Shown: piece by piece, positions 9,640-18,873 of the stretch | Position numbering within the stretch: position 1 is the first letter of the stretch | Layout: each line of letters starts with the position of its first letter | NCBI RefSeq assembly: GCF_030679875.1 | Contig: NZ_JAUXSP010000015.1 | Span: 62,001 to 126,000 of the forward strand | Reading direction: 5' to 3' | DNA length: 64,000 nucleotides | Source: Phenylobacterium sp. | Lineage (GTDB): Bacteria; Pseudomonadota; Alphaproteobacteria; Caulobacterales; Caulobacteraceae | The notes under the pieces: generated by a model | The model's input: only the letters and a program-made list of their open reading frames with translations | What the model was told of the DNA's origin: nothing | The model's database searches: none | Translations under genes and position numbers: made by a program

Positions 9640-10446
9640 ATGACGGAGACGCCCGTGCCCCTCTGGCAATTGCTCGCCTTGAACGCCCTGATCCTGAGCG
9701 GCGCCTATCTGGTGCTCTGGGGGATCGCCATCCGGCTGCGCGATGTCAGCTTCATCGACGCCTGGTGGCCCACGGGGATGGCCCTGCTGGCCTGGACGAG
9801 CCTGATCTTCAGCGGCGGGTCAGGCCTGCATGGCTGGATCCTCGCCCTGCTGGTGAGCGCCTGGGCCCTGCGGCTCGGCCCTCACCTGCTGCGCCGCTGG
9901 CGGGCCCATGGGGCCGATCGCCGCTATGAAGAGATGCTGGCCGACGGCAAGGCCCGCGGCTGGAGCTTTGCGGTTTCAGCCCTGATCTTCGTCTTCGCCC
10001 CACAGCTGCCCCTGCAACTGCTGGTCGCCCTGCCGGTGCAGATGGGTCAGGTGGAGACGCCCCTGGGCTTTGGCCCCTTGGCCGTGGTCGGCACGACCCT
10101 GGCCCTCTTTGGCCTGGTGTTCGAGGCGATCGGCGACGCCCAGCTCGACCGGTTCAAGGCCGATCCTGGCAACAAGGGCAAGGTGCTGGACACCGGCCTT
10201 TGGCGCTTTACCCGCCACCCCAACTATTTCGGCGACGCCTGCCTGTGGTGGGGCCTCTATCTGGTGGCCGCCGAGACTGGCCTGGGGCTTTGGTCGTTCC
10301 TTGGGCCCATCCTCATCACCCTGTTGCTCACCAAGGGCAGCGGCGCGCCGACGGTGGAGAAGGGGATGGAGAACCGCCGGCCGGAGTACGCCGCCTATAT
10401 CCGCCGGACCTCCGGCTTCATCCCGTGGCCGCCGCGCAAGGACTGA
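9640..10446 (+). CDS. DUF1295 membrane protein (steroid 5-alpha-reductase-like)
   Basis: A 268-aa polytopic membrane protein of about seven helices. The C-terminal half carries the signature of the DUF1295/isoprenylcysteine-methyltransferase-like superfamily: KGKVLDTGLWRFTRHPNYFGD followed by a Trp-rich helix, then SGFIPWPPRKD at the end. Related proteins reduce or methylate lipophilic substrates, but this one has no assigned reaction. It starts 25 nt after the symporter gene and may be co-transcribed with it. Confidence 0.85.
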   Translation: MTETPVPLWQLLALNALILSGAYLVLWGIAIRLRDVSFIDAWWPTGMALLAWTSLIFSGGSGLHGWILALLVSAWALRLGPHLLRRWRAHGADRRYEEMLADGKARGWSFAVSALIFVFAPQLPLQLLVALPVQMGQVETPLGFGPLAVVGTTLALFGLVFEAIGDAQLDRFKADPGNKGKVLDTGLWRFTRHPNYFGDACLWWGLYLVAAETGLGLWSFLGPILITLLLTKGSGAPTVEKGMENRRPEYAAYIRRTSGFIPWPPRKD

Positions 10447-10518
10447 CCACCCCGCATTGCCACAACCTCCCCCAGCCGCTTAGCTGGCTGGCAAGAACAA
10501 GATCAGGGAGCGGCGGCC

Positions 10519-12885
10519 ATGGGACGGCATCTGGGACGATGGGCGGGGCGGGGTCTGCTGGGCCTGGTTCTGACGGGCTTTGCTCTGGAAGCGGCGGTCG
10601 CAGAACCGGCGCGCAGCACCCATCAGGTGGCCGGCCTCGGGGCGCCGGCCGAGATCCTGGTCGACCGATGGGGCATCTCGCACATCTATGCGGGGAGCGT
10701 CCGCGACGCCTTCTTCCTGCAGGGCTACAACGTCGCCCGCGACCGGCTCTGGCAGATCGACCTGTGGCGCAAACGCGGACTGGGCCTGCTGGCCGAGGAC
10801 TTCGGCCCGGACTTCGCCGCCCAGGACCGGGCCTCGCGCCTGTTCCTCTATCGGGGCGACATGACCGCCGAATGGGCCGCCTATGGGCCACAGGCCAAGG
10901 GCTATGCGGAAGCCTTCACCGCCGGGATCAACGCCTATGTGGCTGAGATCCAGGCCGGCGCTCGGCCCCTGCCCGAGGAATTCCAGATCGCCCGGACGAC
11001 GCCCGACATCTGGGCGCCCGAAGATGTGGTGCGCATCCGTAGCCACGGCCTGACCCGCAACGCCGCGGCCGAGGTGGAGCGGGCGCGCATCACCTGCGCG
11101 GCTGGACTTGACGCCAACGCCTTGAACCGTCGCCTGGAGCCCGACCACGCCCTAAGCCTCCCAGAGGGGCTGGATCCCTGCGCCATACCCGCCGATGTGC
11201 TGGGCGACTATCGGCTGGCCACCCAAGGGGTAACCTTCAAGGCCGGCCAGGTGGTGGCGCTCGCCGAGGACATCCCCGCCGACGCCATTGGGTCAAACAA
11301 CTGGACCGTGGCGCCGTCACGGACCGCCACCGGGCGGCCGATCCTGGCCAACGACCCGCACCGGGCGCACGGCGTGCCCTCCCTGCGCTACATCGTTCAT
11401 ATGGAGGCGCCGGGCTTCTCGGCCATCGGCGCGGGCGAGCCCGCCCTGCCCGGGATCTCCATCGGTCACAATGGGACCATCGCGTTTGGCCTGACCATCT
11501 TCCCGGCCGACCAGGAAGACCTCTATGTCTATGAGACCGACCCCGCCCATCCCAGCCGCTACCGCTATGGCGAGGGTTGGGCGGCCATGGAGGTGGTCAC
11601 CGAGACCCTCGAGGTCGAGGGCCAGGCGCCGCGGACGGTGGAGCTGAAATTCACCCGCCACGGCCCGGTCGTTTTTGAGGACCCGGAGAACCGTCGCGCC
11701 TATGCGGTCCGCAGCGTCTGGAGCGACCCGGGCACCTCGGCCTATTTCGGCTCTGCGGACTACATGACCGCGCAGAACTGGGATGAGTTTTCCACCGCCA
11801 TGGGCCGGTTCGGGACCCCCAGCGAAAACCAGGTCTATGCCGACACCACAGGCAATATCGGCTGGATCGCCGCGGGCCGCGTGCCCGTCCGCCAGGGCTG
11901 GGACGGCCTGATGCCTGTGCCAGGCGACGGCCGCTATGAGTGGCGGGGCTTCATGGACTCAGCCGACCTCCCCAGCCGCTACAATCCCGACCAGGGCTGG
12001 CTGGCCACCGCCAACCAGTTCAACCTGCCTGAGGATTATCCGGCTGATCGCGTGATCAGCTTCGAATGGTCGAACCCGTCACGGATGGCCCGGATCGCCC
12101 AGGTCCTGGACGGCGACGCCTCAGTGACCCTCGCCGACGCCATGGCCCTGCAGACCGACTCCACCAATGTCACCGCCGCCGCCCTTGTCCCGCTTTTGGG
12201 CGACATCGCAGGCCCGGAGCCTCGGCTGGCCCAGGCCATCGCCCTGCTGCAGGCCTGGGACGGGCGCACGGACGCCGACAGCGCTGCGGCCGCCCTCTAT
12301 GAGGTCTGGCTCCTCAAGCATCTGGGTCAGGCCACCGTTCAGGCTGTCGCGCCCGCCCAGGCCCGAGCTCTGATCGGCGGCGGCGACCAACCCGCGATCA
12401 GCGCCTATCTGGTCGCCGCCTCCCCCAACGAGCGCGGGCCGATCCTGGCTGCGAGCCTGACGGCGGCCTGGAACGAGGTCACCCAGAAGCTCGGCCCCGA
12501 TCCCGCGGACTGGACCTGGGGCGCCCTGCATCAGGCCAGGTTCGACCACGCCCTGGCGCCGCTGGTGTCTTCGGACGCCGCCGAGCGTCTGGCGGTCGGT
12601 CCCGCCCCCATGGCCGGAACCATGCTGAGTCCGCTCGCGGCCACCTGGCGGCCCAGCGACTATCGGGTGGTGTCCGGCGCCTCGTTCCGCATGGTTCTCG
12701 ACGTGGGCGCCTGGGACAACAGCATGGCGATCAATACGCCTGGCCAGTCTGGCGACCCGGCCAGCCCGCACTATCGCGACCTCTTCCCCCTGTGGGTGAA
12801 GGGCGAGTATGTGCCGCTGCTCTACAGCCGGCCGGCCATCGAGGCGGCGACGGAGACCGTGCTGACCCTGACGCCGGCCCCCTAA
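10519..12885 (+). CDS. Secreted penicillin acylase family Ntn-hydrolase
   Basis: A 788-aa precursor with an N-terminal signal peptide (cleavage likely near ALEAAVAEPA) and periplasmic location. The family self-cleaves into alpha and beta chains, exposing a catalytic N-terminal Ser. Here that is Ser259 in IGSNNWTVAPS, preceded by Gly. Other family motifs are ILVDRWGISHIYA, GYNVARDRLWQ, ANDPHR and the C-terminal DVGAWDNSMAINTPGQSG. Family members cleave amide bonds in beta-lactams, acyl-homoserine lactones or other acyl amides, and sequence alone does not decide which. GGGAG precedes the ATG. The stop overlaps the stop of the convergent aldehyde dehydrogenase gene (12882-12885). Confidence 0.92.
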   Translation: MGRHLGRWAGRGLLGLVLTGFALEAAVAEPARSTHQVAGLGAPAEILVDRWGISHIYAGSVRDAFFLQGYNVARDRLWQIDLWRKRGLGLLAEDFGPDFAAQDRASRLFLYRGDMTAEWAAYGPQAKGYAEAFTAGINAYVAEIQAGARPLPEEFQIARTTPDIWAPEDVVRIRSHGLTRNAAAEVERARITCAAGLDANALNRRLEPDHALSLPEGLDPCAIPADVLGDYRLATQGVTFKAGQVVALAEDIPADAIGSNNWTVAPSRTATGRPILANDPHRAHGVPSLRYIVHMEAPGFSAIGAGEPALPGISIGHNGTIAFGLTIFPADQEDLYVYETDPAHPSRYRYGEGWAAMEVVTETLEVEGQAPRTVELKFTRHGPVVFEDPENRRAYAVRSVWSDPGTSAYFGSADYMTAQNWDEFSTAMGRFGTPSENQVYADTTGNIGWIAAGRVPVRQGWDGLMPVPGDGRYEWRGFMDSADLPSRYNPDQGWLATANQFNLPEDYPADRVISFEWSNPSRMARIAQVLDGDASVTLADAMALQTDSTNVTAAALVPLLGDIAGPEPRLAQAIALLQAWDGRTDADSAAAALYEVWLLKHLGQATVQAVAPAQARALIGGGDQPAISAYLVAASPNERGPILAASLTAAWNEVTQKLGPDPADWTWGALHQARFDHALAPLVSSDAAERLAVGPAPMAGTMLSPLAATWRPSDYRVVSGASFRMVLDVGAWDNSMAINTPGQSGDPASPHYRDLFPLWVKGEYVPLLYSRPAIEAATETVLTLTPAP

Positions 12886-14336
12886 AGCGGCAGGTGGGCG
12901 ATGACCTTCGGCGTCAGATAGGCGTCGATGCCCTCCATGCCGCCCTCACGGCCATAGCCGCTCTCCTTGACGCCTCCGAACGGCGCCTCGGGGCCGCCGA
13001 CGGCGAAGGTGTTGAGGCCGACCATGCCGGCCTCAAGGCTGCGCCCCAGCCAGGCGGCGGTCTCCTGCGAGCCGGTGAAGGCATAGGCGGCCAGGCCATA
13101 GGCGGTGCCGTTAGCCCGGGCCATCGCCTCGTCTCGGTCGGTGAAGGGGGCGAGGATGGCGATGGGACCAAAGGGCTCCTCATGAAGGATCGCGGCGCTC
13201 TCGGGCACGTCCGTCAGCACGGTGGGGCGATAGAAGTAGCCGCGATTACCCAGCCGTTCGCCGCCGGTCCGCACCTGGGCCCCGGCTGCCACCGCGCCAG
13301 CGACCGCCGCCTCCACCGCCGCCAGTCGGCGGTCGTGGGCGAGCGGCCCCATCTCGGTCCGCGGGTCCAGGCCATCGCCCACCACCAGCGACTCGGCGCC
13401 CGCCACGAAGGCCTGGACAACCTGGTCGTAGATCGGCGCCTCCACATAGAAGCGAGTCGGCGAGATACAGACCTGGCCGGCGTTGCGAAACTTGCCCTGG
13501 ACCAGGGCCTGGGCGACGGCGATGGGATCCATGTCGGCGAACACCATCACGGGCGCATGGCCGCCCAATTCCATGGTGCAGGGCTTCATGTGGCGCGCGG
13601 CCTGCTCGGCGAGCAGCTTGCCCACGGGAACTGAGCCCGTGAACGACACCTTGCGGATGATCGGCGAGGCGATCAGGTGAGCTGAAATCTCAGCCGGGCG
13701 GCCGAACACCAGATTCAATACGCCGGCGGGCAGGCCTGCGTCGGTGAGGGCCTGAACCAGGGCGACACAGCCGCCCGGCGCGTCCTCAGGCCCCTTCAGG
13801 ATCATCGAGCAACCGGCGGCCAGGGCGCTGCCGATCTTGCCCGCCGCCTGGGAGGCCGGAAAGTTCCACGGGGTGAAGGCGGCCACAGGCCCGACCGGAT
13901 GACGGGTCACCGTCCACATCAGGCCCGGCTGGTTGGCGGGGATCACCCGGCCATAGGCCCGACGCCCCTCCTCGGCGGCCCATTCAAAGTGCCGGGCGCA
14001 ACCCTCGATCTCCATCTGCGCCTGGGCCAGCGGCTTGCCCTGCTCGAGGGTCAGATCCCGGGCGATCGTCTCAGCCCGCATGCGGATCAGCGCCGCGGCG
14101 CCCCGCAGCACGTCGGAGCGCTGCAGCGGCGTCGTCTGCCTCCAGGCCGCAAAGCCCGCCTCGGCCGCGGCCAGGGCGTCATCGAGATCTGCTGGAGTCG
14201 CCACCGCGTGGCGGCCTACGACCCGCTCATCGGCCGGGTTCAGGACGTCAAGCCACTCCCCATCGCCGCCGGCCCGCCACACGCCACCGATGAACAGGGG
14301 GCGGTCCCTGAGCTTGGCTTCGGACTCCGAAGTCAA
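12882..14336 (-). CDS. NAD(P)-dependent aldehyde dehydrogenase, succinate-semialdehyde type
   Basis: A 484-aa ALDH close in length and motifs to succinate-semialdehyde dehydrogenases. Numbering from the TTG start: PWNFP with Asn158, SFTGS (cofactor loop), MELGGH with general base Glu256, and AGQVC with nucleophile Cys290. No ATG lies near the family N-terminus. A TTG at 14336 gives TSESEAKLRDRPLFIGG and overlaps the upstream oxygenase stop (TTGA), suggesting translational coupling. The coupling argues that it oxidises an aldehyde made by that oxygenase. If a 4-guanidinobutyrate-like compound is hydroxylated, succinate semialdehyde would be that aldehyde. The exact substrate is inferred. Confidence 0.88.
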   Translation of the reverse strand: MTSESEAKLRDRPLFIGGVWRAGGDGEWLDVLNPADERVVGRHAVATPADLDDALAAAEAGFAAWRQTTPLQRSDVLRGAAALIRMRAETIARDLTLEQGKPLAQAQMEIEGCARHFEWAAEEGRRAYGRVIPANQPGLMWTVTRHPVGPVAAFTPWNFPASQAAGKIGSALAAGCSMILKGPEDAPGGCVALVQALTDAGLPAGVLNLVFGRPAEISAHLIASPIIRKVSFTGSVPVGKLLAEQAARHMKPCTMELGGHAPVMVFADMDPIAVAQALVQGKFRNAGQVCISPTRFYVEAPIYDQVVQAFVAGAESLVVGDGLDPRTEMGPLAHDRRLAAVEAAVAGAVAAGAQVRTGGERLGNRGYFYRPTVLTDVPESAAILHEEPFGPIAILAPFTDRDEAMARANGTAYGLAAYAFTGSQETAAWLGRSLEAGMVGLNTFAVGGPEAPFGGVKESGYGREGGMEGIDAYLTPKVIAHLPL

Positions 14337-15520
14337 CGGGCGGGCCCCCTGGATTTCGGATCCGCCTCTGCGGCCTGACCAGCCTGGTACTCGTTCACCG
14401 CCTTGCGCTTGAACGGATTTTCCCTGTGGATCGGGAAGTCGATCTTCAGCTCGCCCCGGACGATCTTCTTGCGCAGGTGCTTGGCGCCGTGGACGCTGAA
14501 GCCAGCCAGATGGTCCCCGGCCACGATCCGTGTGTAGCGCGAAGGATTTTCCGCCGACACGAACTGCGGCAGCGGCTCGACCACCACGTCGTAGTCGACG
14601 GCGAAGAACAGCGGCATGGAGAAGCGCTCCTTGCCGGTGTTCACTACTCGGTGCTGGGTGGCCTTGAACCGACCATTGGTCCAGCCCTCCAGCAGGTCGC
14701 CGATATTGACGATGAAGCCGCCCTCGATCGGCGGCGCCGAGACCCATTCGTCAGCAGCGCTCATCACCTGCAGGCCCGGTCCGCCGGTGTGGAGAATGGT
14801 GAAGCACTCGAAGTCCGAATGCGCCCCGATTCCCAGATGGTCATTGTCCATGGGCCGGTCATTGGGCGGGTAGTGCAGCAGCCGCAGCTGGGACGGGGTC
14901 TTCCTGGTCCGTTCAAGGAAGAATTGAGGATCCAGGGCGAGGCGCAAAGCGAAGGCTTCGAAAAGCCGATCGCCCACATCGCGCACCGCGGCATAGTAGG
15001 CCATCACCTCTTCGCGGAATCCGGGGATCCAGTCCGGCCACTGGTTGGGCACCAGCATCAGGTTTCCGGCCTTGAAGTCGGGATCTTCGTCGTCGATCTC
15101 GATGGCCACATCGAAGGCCGCATGCAGCCGCGGCTTGGTCAGATAGTCATGCTCCGGGCTGGGCTCCACCAGCCGGTAAAGCTCAGGATCGCCGTCATCA
15201 TCCTCGTCGGATATCGGGACCCAGCCGCGGGTGCCCGGCGAGTGGCGGATGTGCACCTGCTGGCGCTGCTCGCGCGGTGAATAGTGGAACTGACGTGAAA
15301 GCTCGTAGGTCCGATCGATCAGCGCCTGCGGCACCCCGTGGTTCTTGATGTAGAAGAAGCCCACCGTTTCGCAGGCCCGGCCGATCTCGGCCACAGCCGC
15401 GGCCTTGGCCTCGGGATCTCCGCCGGTCAGGGCCGCGATATCGATCACGGGAATTTCCGAGAAGGCGAGAAGCTTGGCTCCCATCTCGCCGACGGCTTGG
15501 GTCTGATCGCCGGTGCTCAT
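14333..15520 (-). CDS. 2-oxoglutarate/Fe(II) oxygenase, isopenicillin N synthase-like
   Basis: A 395-aa non-haem oxygenase with an N-terminal DIOX_N region (IPVIDIAAL) and the C-terminal double-stranded beta-helix. The iron triad is His234, Asp236 (GAHSDFE) and His290 (ATQHRVV). The 2-oxoglutarate anchor is in ERFSMPLFF. The ATG at 15520 precedes the first recognisable domain; the frame extends to 15733 without a usable start. It heads a two-gene unit with the aldehyde dehydrogenase and is divergent from a polyamine-type importer, with the shared operator at 15643-15666 between them. Related enzymes include homoarginine hydroxylases and the ethylene-forming enzyme, which release guanidine. 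The substrate here is inferred from neighbours. Confidence 0.9.
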   Translation of the reverse strand: MSTGDQTQAVGEMGAKLLAFSEIPVIDIAALTGGDPEAKAAAVAEIGRACETVGFFYIKNHGVPQALIDRTYELSRQFHYSPREQRQQVHIRHSPGTRGWVPISDEDDDGDPELYRLVEPSPEHDYLTKPRLHAAFDVAIEIDDEDPDFKAGNLMLVPNQWPDWIPGFREEVMAYYAAVRDVGDRLFEAFALRLALDPQFFLERTRKTPSQLRLLHYPPNDRPMDNDHLGIGAHSDFECFTILHTGGPGLQVMSAADEWVSAPPIEGGFIVNIGDLLEGWTNGRFKATQHRVVNTGKERFSMPLFFAVDYDVVVEPLPQFVSAENPSRYTRIVAGDHLAGFSVHGAKHLRKKIVRGELKIDFPIHRENPFKRKAVNEYQAGQAAEADPKSRGPAR

Positions 15521-15642
15521 CGTGAACGCTCCATGGCAGAGCGCGCGGGCTTCGGCGCCCGCGCCGCCAGACTGAAGCCTGTCGAAGAATCCGAGCCCGC
15601 GCGCGGCGGTGGCGGCGGAACGGGCCAGATTCCCAGCTTGGT

Positions 15643-15666
15643 AATACGAATTGTTCAAATCGTAGT
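15643..15666. promoter_or_regulatory. Predicted NikR-like operator (copy D)
   Basis: AATACG-N12-CGTAGT, one mismatch per half from the consensus ATTACG-N12-CGTAAT and with identical spacing. The left arm extends outward to GTAATACG, close to the GTATTACG consensus. It lies in the 282-nt control region between the divergent oxygenase (start 15520) and ABC importer (start 15803), where it could control both. Protein binding is inferred. Confidence 0.6.
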
Positions 15667-15802
15667 CGCGGCGCCCAGGGCCGGCGCCCATCGTCCAAGC
15701 ATTTGGCGCCGCCGCACGAGCGGCCTGCGCCATCGCTTGCCACGACCGGGCCGAAGGTATCGCCTCAACAAACCCCGCGGGGCGGCGAGTACGGAGGCGA
15801 CC

Positions 15803-16921
15803 ATGGGCACGACGGATCGACGAGGCGGGAAAGCCCCGTCTGGCCAGGGACTTATCGGCCGCCGGGGGCTGCTCCTGGGGGCCAGCGCCGCAGGCCTGGC
15901 CCTGGCGGCCGGATGCTCTGGCTCCGGTGACGCCGGCGGCGGGCGCAGCCTGCGGGTCTCATCCTACGGCGGCAATTTCGAACAGGCCCTGCGGGACCAC
16001 ATCTATCCCCTGTTCACCGAGGCGACGGGCATCCGGGTGGAGTCCATGCCTCAGCCCGCTGGCCTGCAGTTCCTCTTGCAGCTGATCGAAGCCAACAAGG
16101 CTGGCCAGACCCCCATGGACCTCTGCATCAGCGCCCCGGTGGACGTGATGCGCGGCAATGCGGCGGGTCTCTGGCGAACCTATGATGCGGATCGCATTCC
16201 CAATCTCGCCAACCTGCCCGACAGCTACCTGACGCGCCGGCCGGACGGGCTGGCCGCCGTGGGCGCCGTGGGCTGGTACTTCACCATGGTCACCAATCCG
16301 CAGGCCATCAGCCCGACGCCCGCCAGCTGGACGGAGCTGTGGGCGCCTGGCCGACGCAACGCCTGGGGCCTGGCCGGCACGGGCGCGGGGCCGATGTACG
16401 AGGTCACCGCCGCCACCTATTTCGACGGTCCTGAAATGCTCAACACCGAGGCGGGCATCCGCGCCTGCGTCGCCAAGATGGCCGGGTTGAAGCCCAACAC
16501 CCGACTCTGGTGGGAGAGCGAAGGGACCATGCAGACCGCCCTCGAGAACGGCGAGGTTCAGGGCGGGGTCTATTTCGCCGACGTCGCCGAGACCCTGATC
16601 CAGAGCGGCGCGAACCTGGAGGTGGTCTTCCCCCGGGAGGGCCCGGTGATCGACTTCGGCAGCTGGTGCCACCCCTCGGCCTCGACCAAGACCGAAGAGG
16701 CCCACGAATTCATCAACTTCATGCTGACCCCGCAGGCTCAGAACCTGATCGCTTCGCGCATGAACGCGCCCCCCCTGATCCGCCCCGAACTGCTGACCCT
16801 GGACGATACGGTCCGAGCCAAGGTGACCAGCCCGACCACCCCCATAGCCACCAATCTGGAGGCCCGGCGGCTGCACATGGACCTCATGGTCCAGGAATTC
16901 AGCCAGATGCTGGCGAGCTAG
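15803..16921 (+). CDS. Polyamine-type ABC transporter substrate-binding lipoprotein
   Basis: A 372-aa extracellular solute-binding protein of the PotD/PotF class. The N-terminus has a twin-arginine-like GRRGLLLGA motif and a lipobox LAAGC, so export may use Tat followed by lipidation. The mature protein starts LRVSSYGGNFEQALRDHIYPLF, typical of spermidine/putrescine-binding proteins, and ends with SASTKTEEAHEFINFML. GGAGG lies 7 nt before the ATG at 15803, and longer starts are unsupported. It begins an operon of ATPase, two permeases, an unknown protein and a NikR-like regulator. Given the guanidine genes nearby, a guanidino compound is a likely ligand. This is an inference. Confidence 0.9.
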   Translation: MGTTDRRGGKAPSGQGLIGRRGLLLGASAAGLALAAGCSGSGDAGGGRSLRVSSYGGNFEQALRDHIYPLFTEATGIRVESMPQPAGLQFLLQLIEANKAGQTPMDLCISAPVDVMRGNAAGLWRTYDADRIPNLANLPDSYLTRRPDGLAAVGAVGWYFTMVTNPQAISPTPASWTELWAPGRRNAWGLAGTGAGPMYEVTAATYFDGPEMLNTEAGIRACVAKMAGLKPNTRLWWESEGTMQTALENGEVQGGVYFADVAETLIQSGANLEVVFPREGPVIDFGSWCHPSASTKTEEAHEFINFMLTPQAQNLIASRMNAPPLIRPELLTLDDTVRAKVTSPTTPIATNLEARRLHMDLMVQEFSQMLAS

Positions 16922-16930
16922 GGGGCGGCG

Positions 16931-17980
16931 ATGTTCGGGCTGGAGCTGCGCGACCTCACCAAGGCCTACGGCGACCAGTTGGCCGCCGACCATGTCAGCC
17001 TCTCCATTCCCCATGGCGCCTTCGTCTGCTTTCTCGGGCCTTCGGGCTGCGGCAAGACCACCGTCCTGCGCATGATCGCTGGCCTGGAGACCCCGACATC
17101 GGGCGCCATCCTGCTGAACGGCAAGGACATCACCGGACAACCCGCGAACAGCCGCCAGTTCGGGATGGTCTTCCAGTCCCTGGCTCTGTTTCCCCATCTC
17201 AGCGTGGGCGAGAATATCGCCTTCGCCCTGCGCCTCCGCGGCGAAGATCCGCGCCGGCGCAAGGCGCGGGTCGCCGAACTCCTGGAGCTGGTCCGGCTGC
17301 CAGGCCTGCAGGGGCGCGCCATCAGCCAGCTGTCCGGGGGGCAGCGCCAACGGGTGGCCATCGCCCGGGCGCTGGCCCAGGAGCCCCCTGTCTTCCTGCT
17401 GGACGAGCCCTTTTCGGCCTTGGACGCCAAACTTCGCGAGGAGATGCAAGGCGAGCTCCGCGCCCTTCAGCGGCGGCTAAAGATCACCACGATCCTGGTG
17501 ACGCACGACCAGCGCGAAGCCATGACCATGGCCGACACCATTGTGGTGATGGGCGAAGGTCGGATTCAGCAGCACGGTCCGCCTGTCGCCATCTACAGGC
17601 GCCCAGCCAATCGTTTCGTCGCCGACTTCATTGGGGCGAGCAACCTGCTGCCGGTGGAGATTCTCGACGGCCACACTGTTCGATACGGCGTCACGGCTTT
17701 GCGGGTCGGCGCGACCTGCGGTGTGGGCGGCGCCCAGGCGACCCTCGCCATCCGGCCCGAAGACCTCATCCTCACCCGCGCCGCCCGGGGCGAGGACAAC
17801 GAGATGGCCGGGGTCATCAGCCTGGTGCGGGATATGGGCGCCTATGTGGAGTATCGAATTGACTGTCAGGGACAGGACATTCTCGGCGTCGCCACCCCAC
17901 GGGACTGGATCGGCGCAAACCCAGGCGAGATCGCCCATGTCCGCCTGCCCGTCGAGAGCTGCCAGGTCCTGGCGCGATGA
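16931..17980 (+). CDS. ABC transporter ATP-binding protein, PotA-like
   Basis: A 349-aa ATPase energising import with the adjacent permeases. Visible motifs are Walker A GPSGCGKTT, Q-loop VFQSLALFPHL, signature QLSGGQRQRV, Walker B VFLLDEPFSALDAK and the switch His in VTHDQREA. The C-terminal 110 residues form a TOBE-type regulatory domain, as in PotA. It begins 10 nt after the binding-protein gene with GGGGGCG upstream. The stop overlaps the next start by ATGA. Confidence 0.95.
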   Translation: MFGLELRDLTKAYGDQLAADHVSLSIPHGAFVCFLGPSGCGKTTVLRMIAGLETPTSGAILLNGKDITGQPANSRQFGMVFQSLALFPHLSVGENIAFALRLRGEDPRRRKARVAELLELVRLPGLQGRAISQLSGGQRQRVAIARALAQEPPVFLLDEPFSALDAKLREEMQGELRALQRRLKITTILVTHDQREAMTMADTIVVMGEGRIQQHGPPVAIYRRPANRFVADFIGASNLLPVEILDGHTVRYGVTALRVGATCGVGGAQATLAIRPEDLILTRAARGEDNEMAGVISLVRDMGAYVEYRIDCQGQDILGVATPRDWIGANPGEIAHVRLPVESCQVLAR

Positions 17981-18873
17981 CCACCGCTGACGTCGCGATT
18001 ACGTCGCAAGCTTCGGGAACCCGTCGCATCGGCGAGCCGTGGGTGCTGGCGGGCCTGCTCACCGCCCCCGGCCTCTACATCATCATCATGGCCGTCGTAC
18101 CGGCTTTCCTGATGGTGCAGCTAAGTCTGGCCCACCGGGAGGTTGGCGGACTCTGGTCCCCGGGCTTTGAGCTCACCCAGTACCGCCAACTGGCGACGCC
18201 GCTATTCGCGCGGGTGATGGGGTTTTCGCTGCTGCTGGCCGTGGCCGGCGCGGCGATCTGCGTCAGCCTGGCCTTCCCCGCAGCCTATTTTATCACCCGC
18301 ATGAAGCGTCGGGCTCAGGTCGCGTGGCTGGTCTTCCTGCTCGGGTCATTGTCACTCTCCGAAGTGCTGATCGTCTTCGCCTTCCAGGTCCTGCTGTCCA
18401 CGAGCGGGACCCTGGCGGGCGCTCTCTCAGCGGTGGGCTTGCTGGCGCCCGGCGCCTCCCTTTATCCCAACTTCCCCGCGGTCTTGAGCTGCCTCGTCTA
18501 TCTGCTGCTGCCCTATGTGATCCTGTACTTCTATCCGGCGCTGTCGCAGCTGGACCCGGAGGTGGAACAGGCCGCGGCCACCATGGGCGCCTCCCGGTTC
18601 TCGACCTTCACCAGCGTCGTCCTGCCCATGATGCGCGGACAGATCCTGACCGGCGTCCTGCTGGTGGTGATCTTCACATTCGGGGCCTATCTGACCCCCC
18701 TGGTCCTGGGCCGGCCGCCCCAGTGGACCGTCGCCATCCACATCAGCAACGCGGCCATGGGCGCCGGCAATGTGCCCCTGGCTGCGGCCTACGCCGTGGC
18801 GGTGGTGGTCTTCATGGTCGCCTTGCTGGCCCTGACACGGCTTCTGTCGCGCCGTAGGGGGGCCGAGGCATGA
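17977..18873 (+). CDS. ABC transporter permease, PotB-like
   Basis: A 298-aa inner-membrane permease with about six helices. The EAA-type cytoplasmic loop reads QAAATMGASRFSTFTSVVLPMM, the contact site for the ATPase. The N-terminal leader of about 22 residues precedes the first helix (VLAGLLTAPGLYIIIMAVVPAF). Both ends overlap neighbours by 4 nt (ATGA), so the operon is translationally coupled. Substrate class follows from the binding protein and is not shown by this sequence. Confidence 0.93.
   Translation: MTTADVAITSQASGTRRIGEPWVLAGLLTAPGLYIIIMAVVPAFLMVQLSLAHREVGGLWSPGFELTQYRQLATPLFARVMGFSLLLAVAGAAICVSLAFPAAYFITRMKRRAQVAWLVFLLGSLSLSEVLIVFAFQVLLSTSGTLAGALSAVGLLAPGASLYPNFPAVLSCLVYLLLPYVILYFYPALSQLDPEVEQAAATMGASRFSTFTSVVLPMMRGQILTGVLLVVIFTFGAYLTPLVLGRPPQWTVAIHISNAAMGAGNVPLAAAYAVAVVVFMVALLALTRLLSRRRGAEA

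Noticed and set aside
15521-15802. Sigma-54 promoter around TTTGGCGCC
   Set aside because: The GG and GC dinucleotides are not at the required 10-nt spacing.
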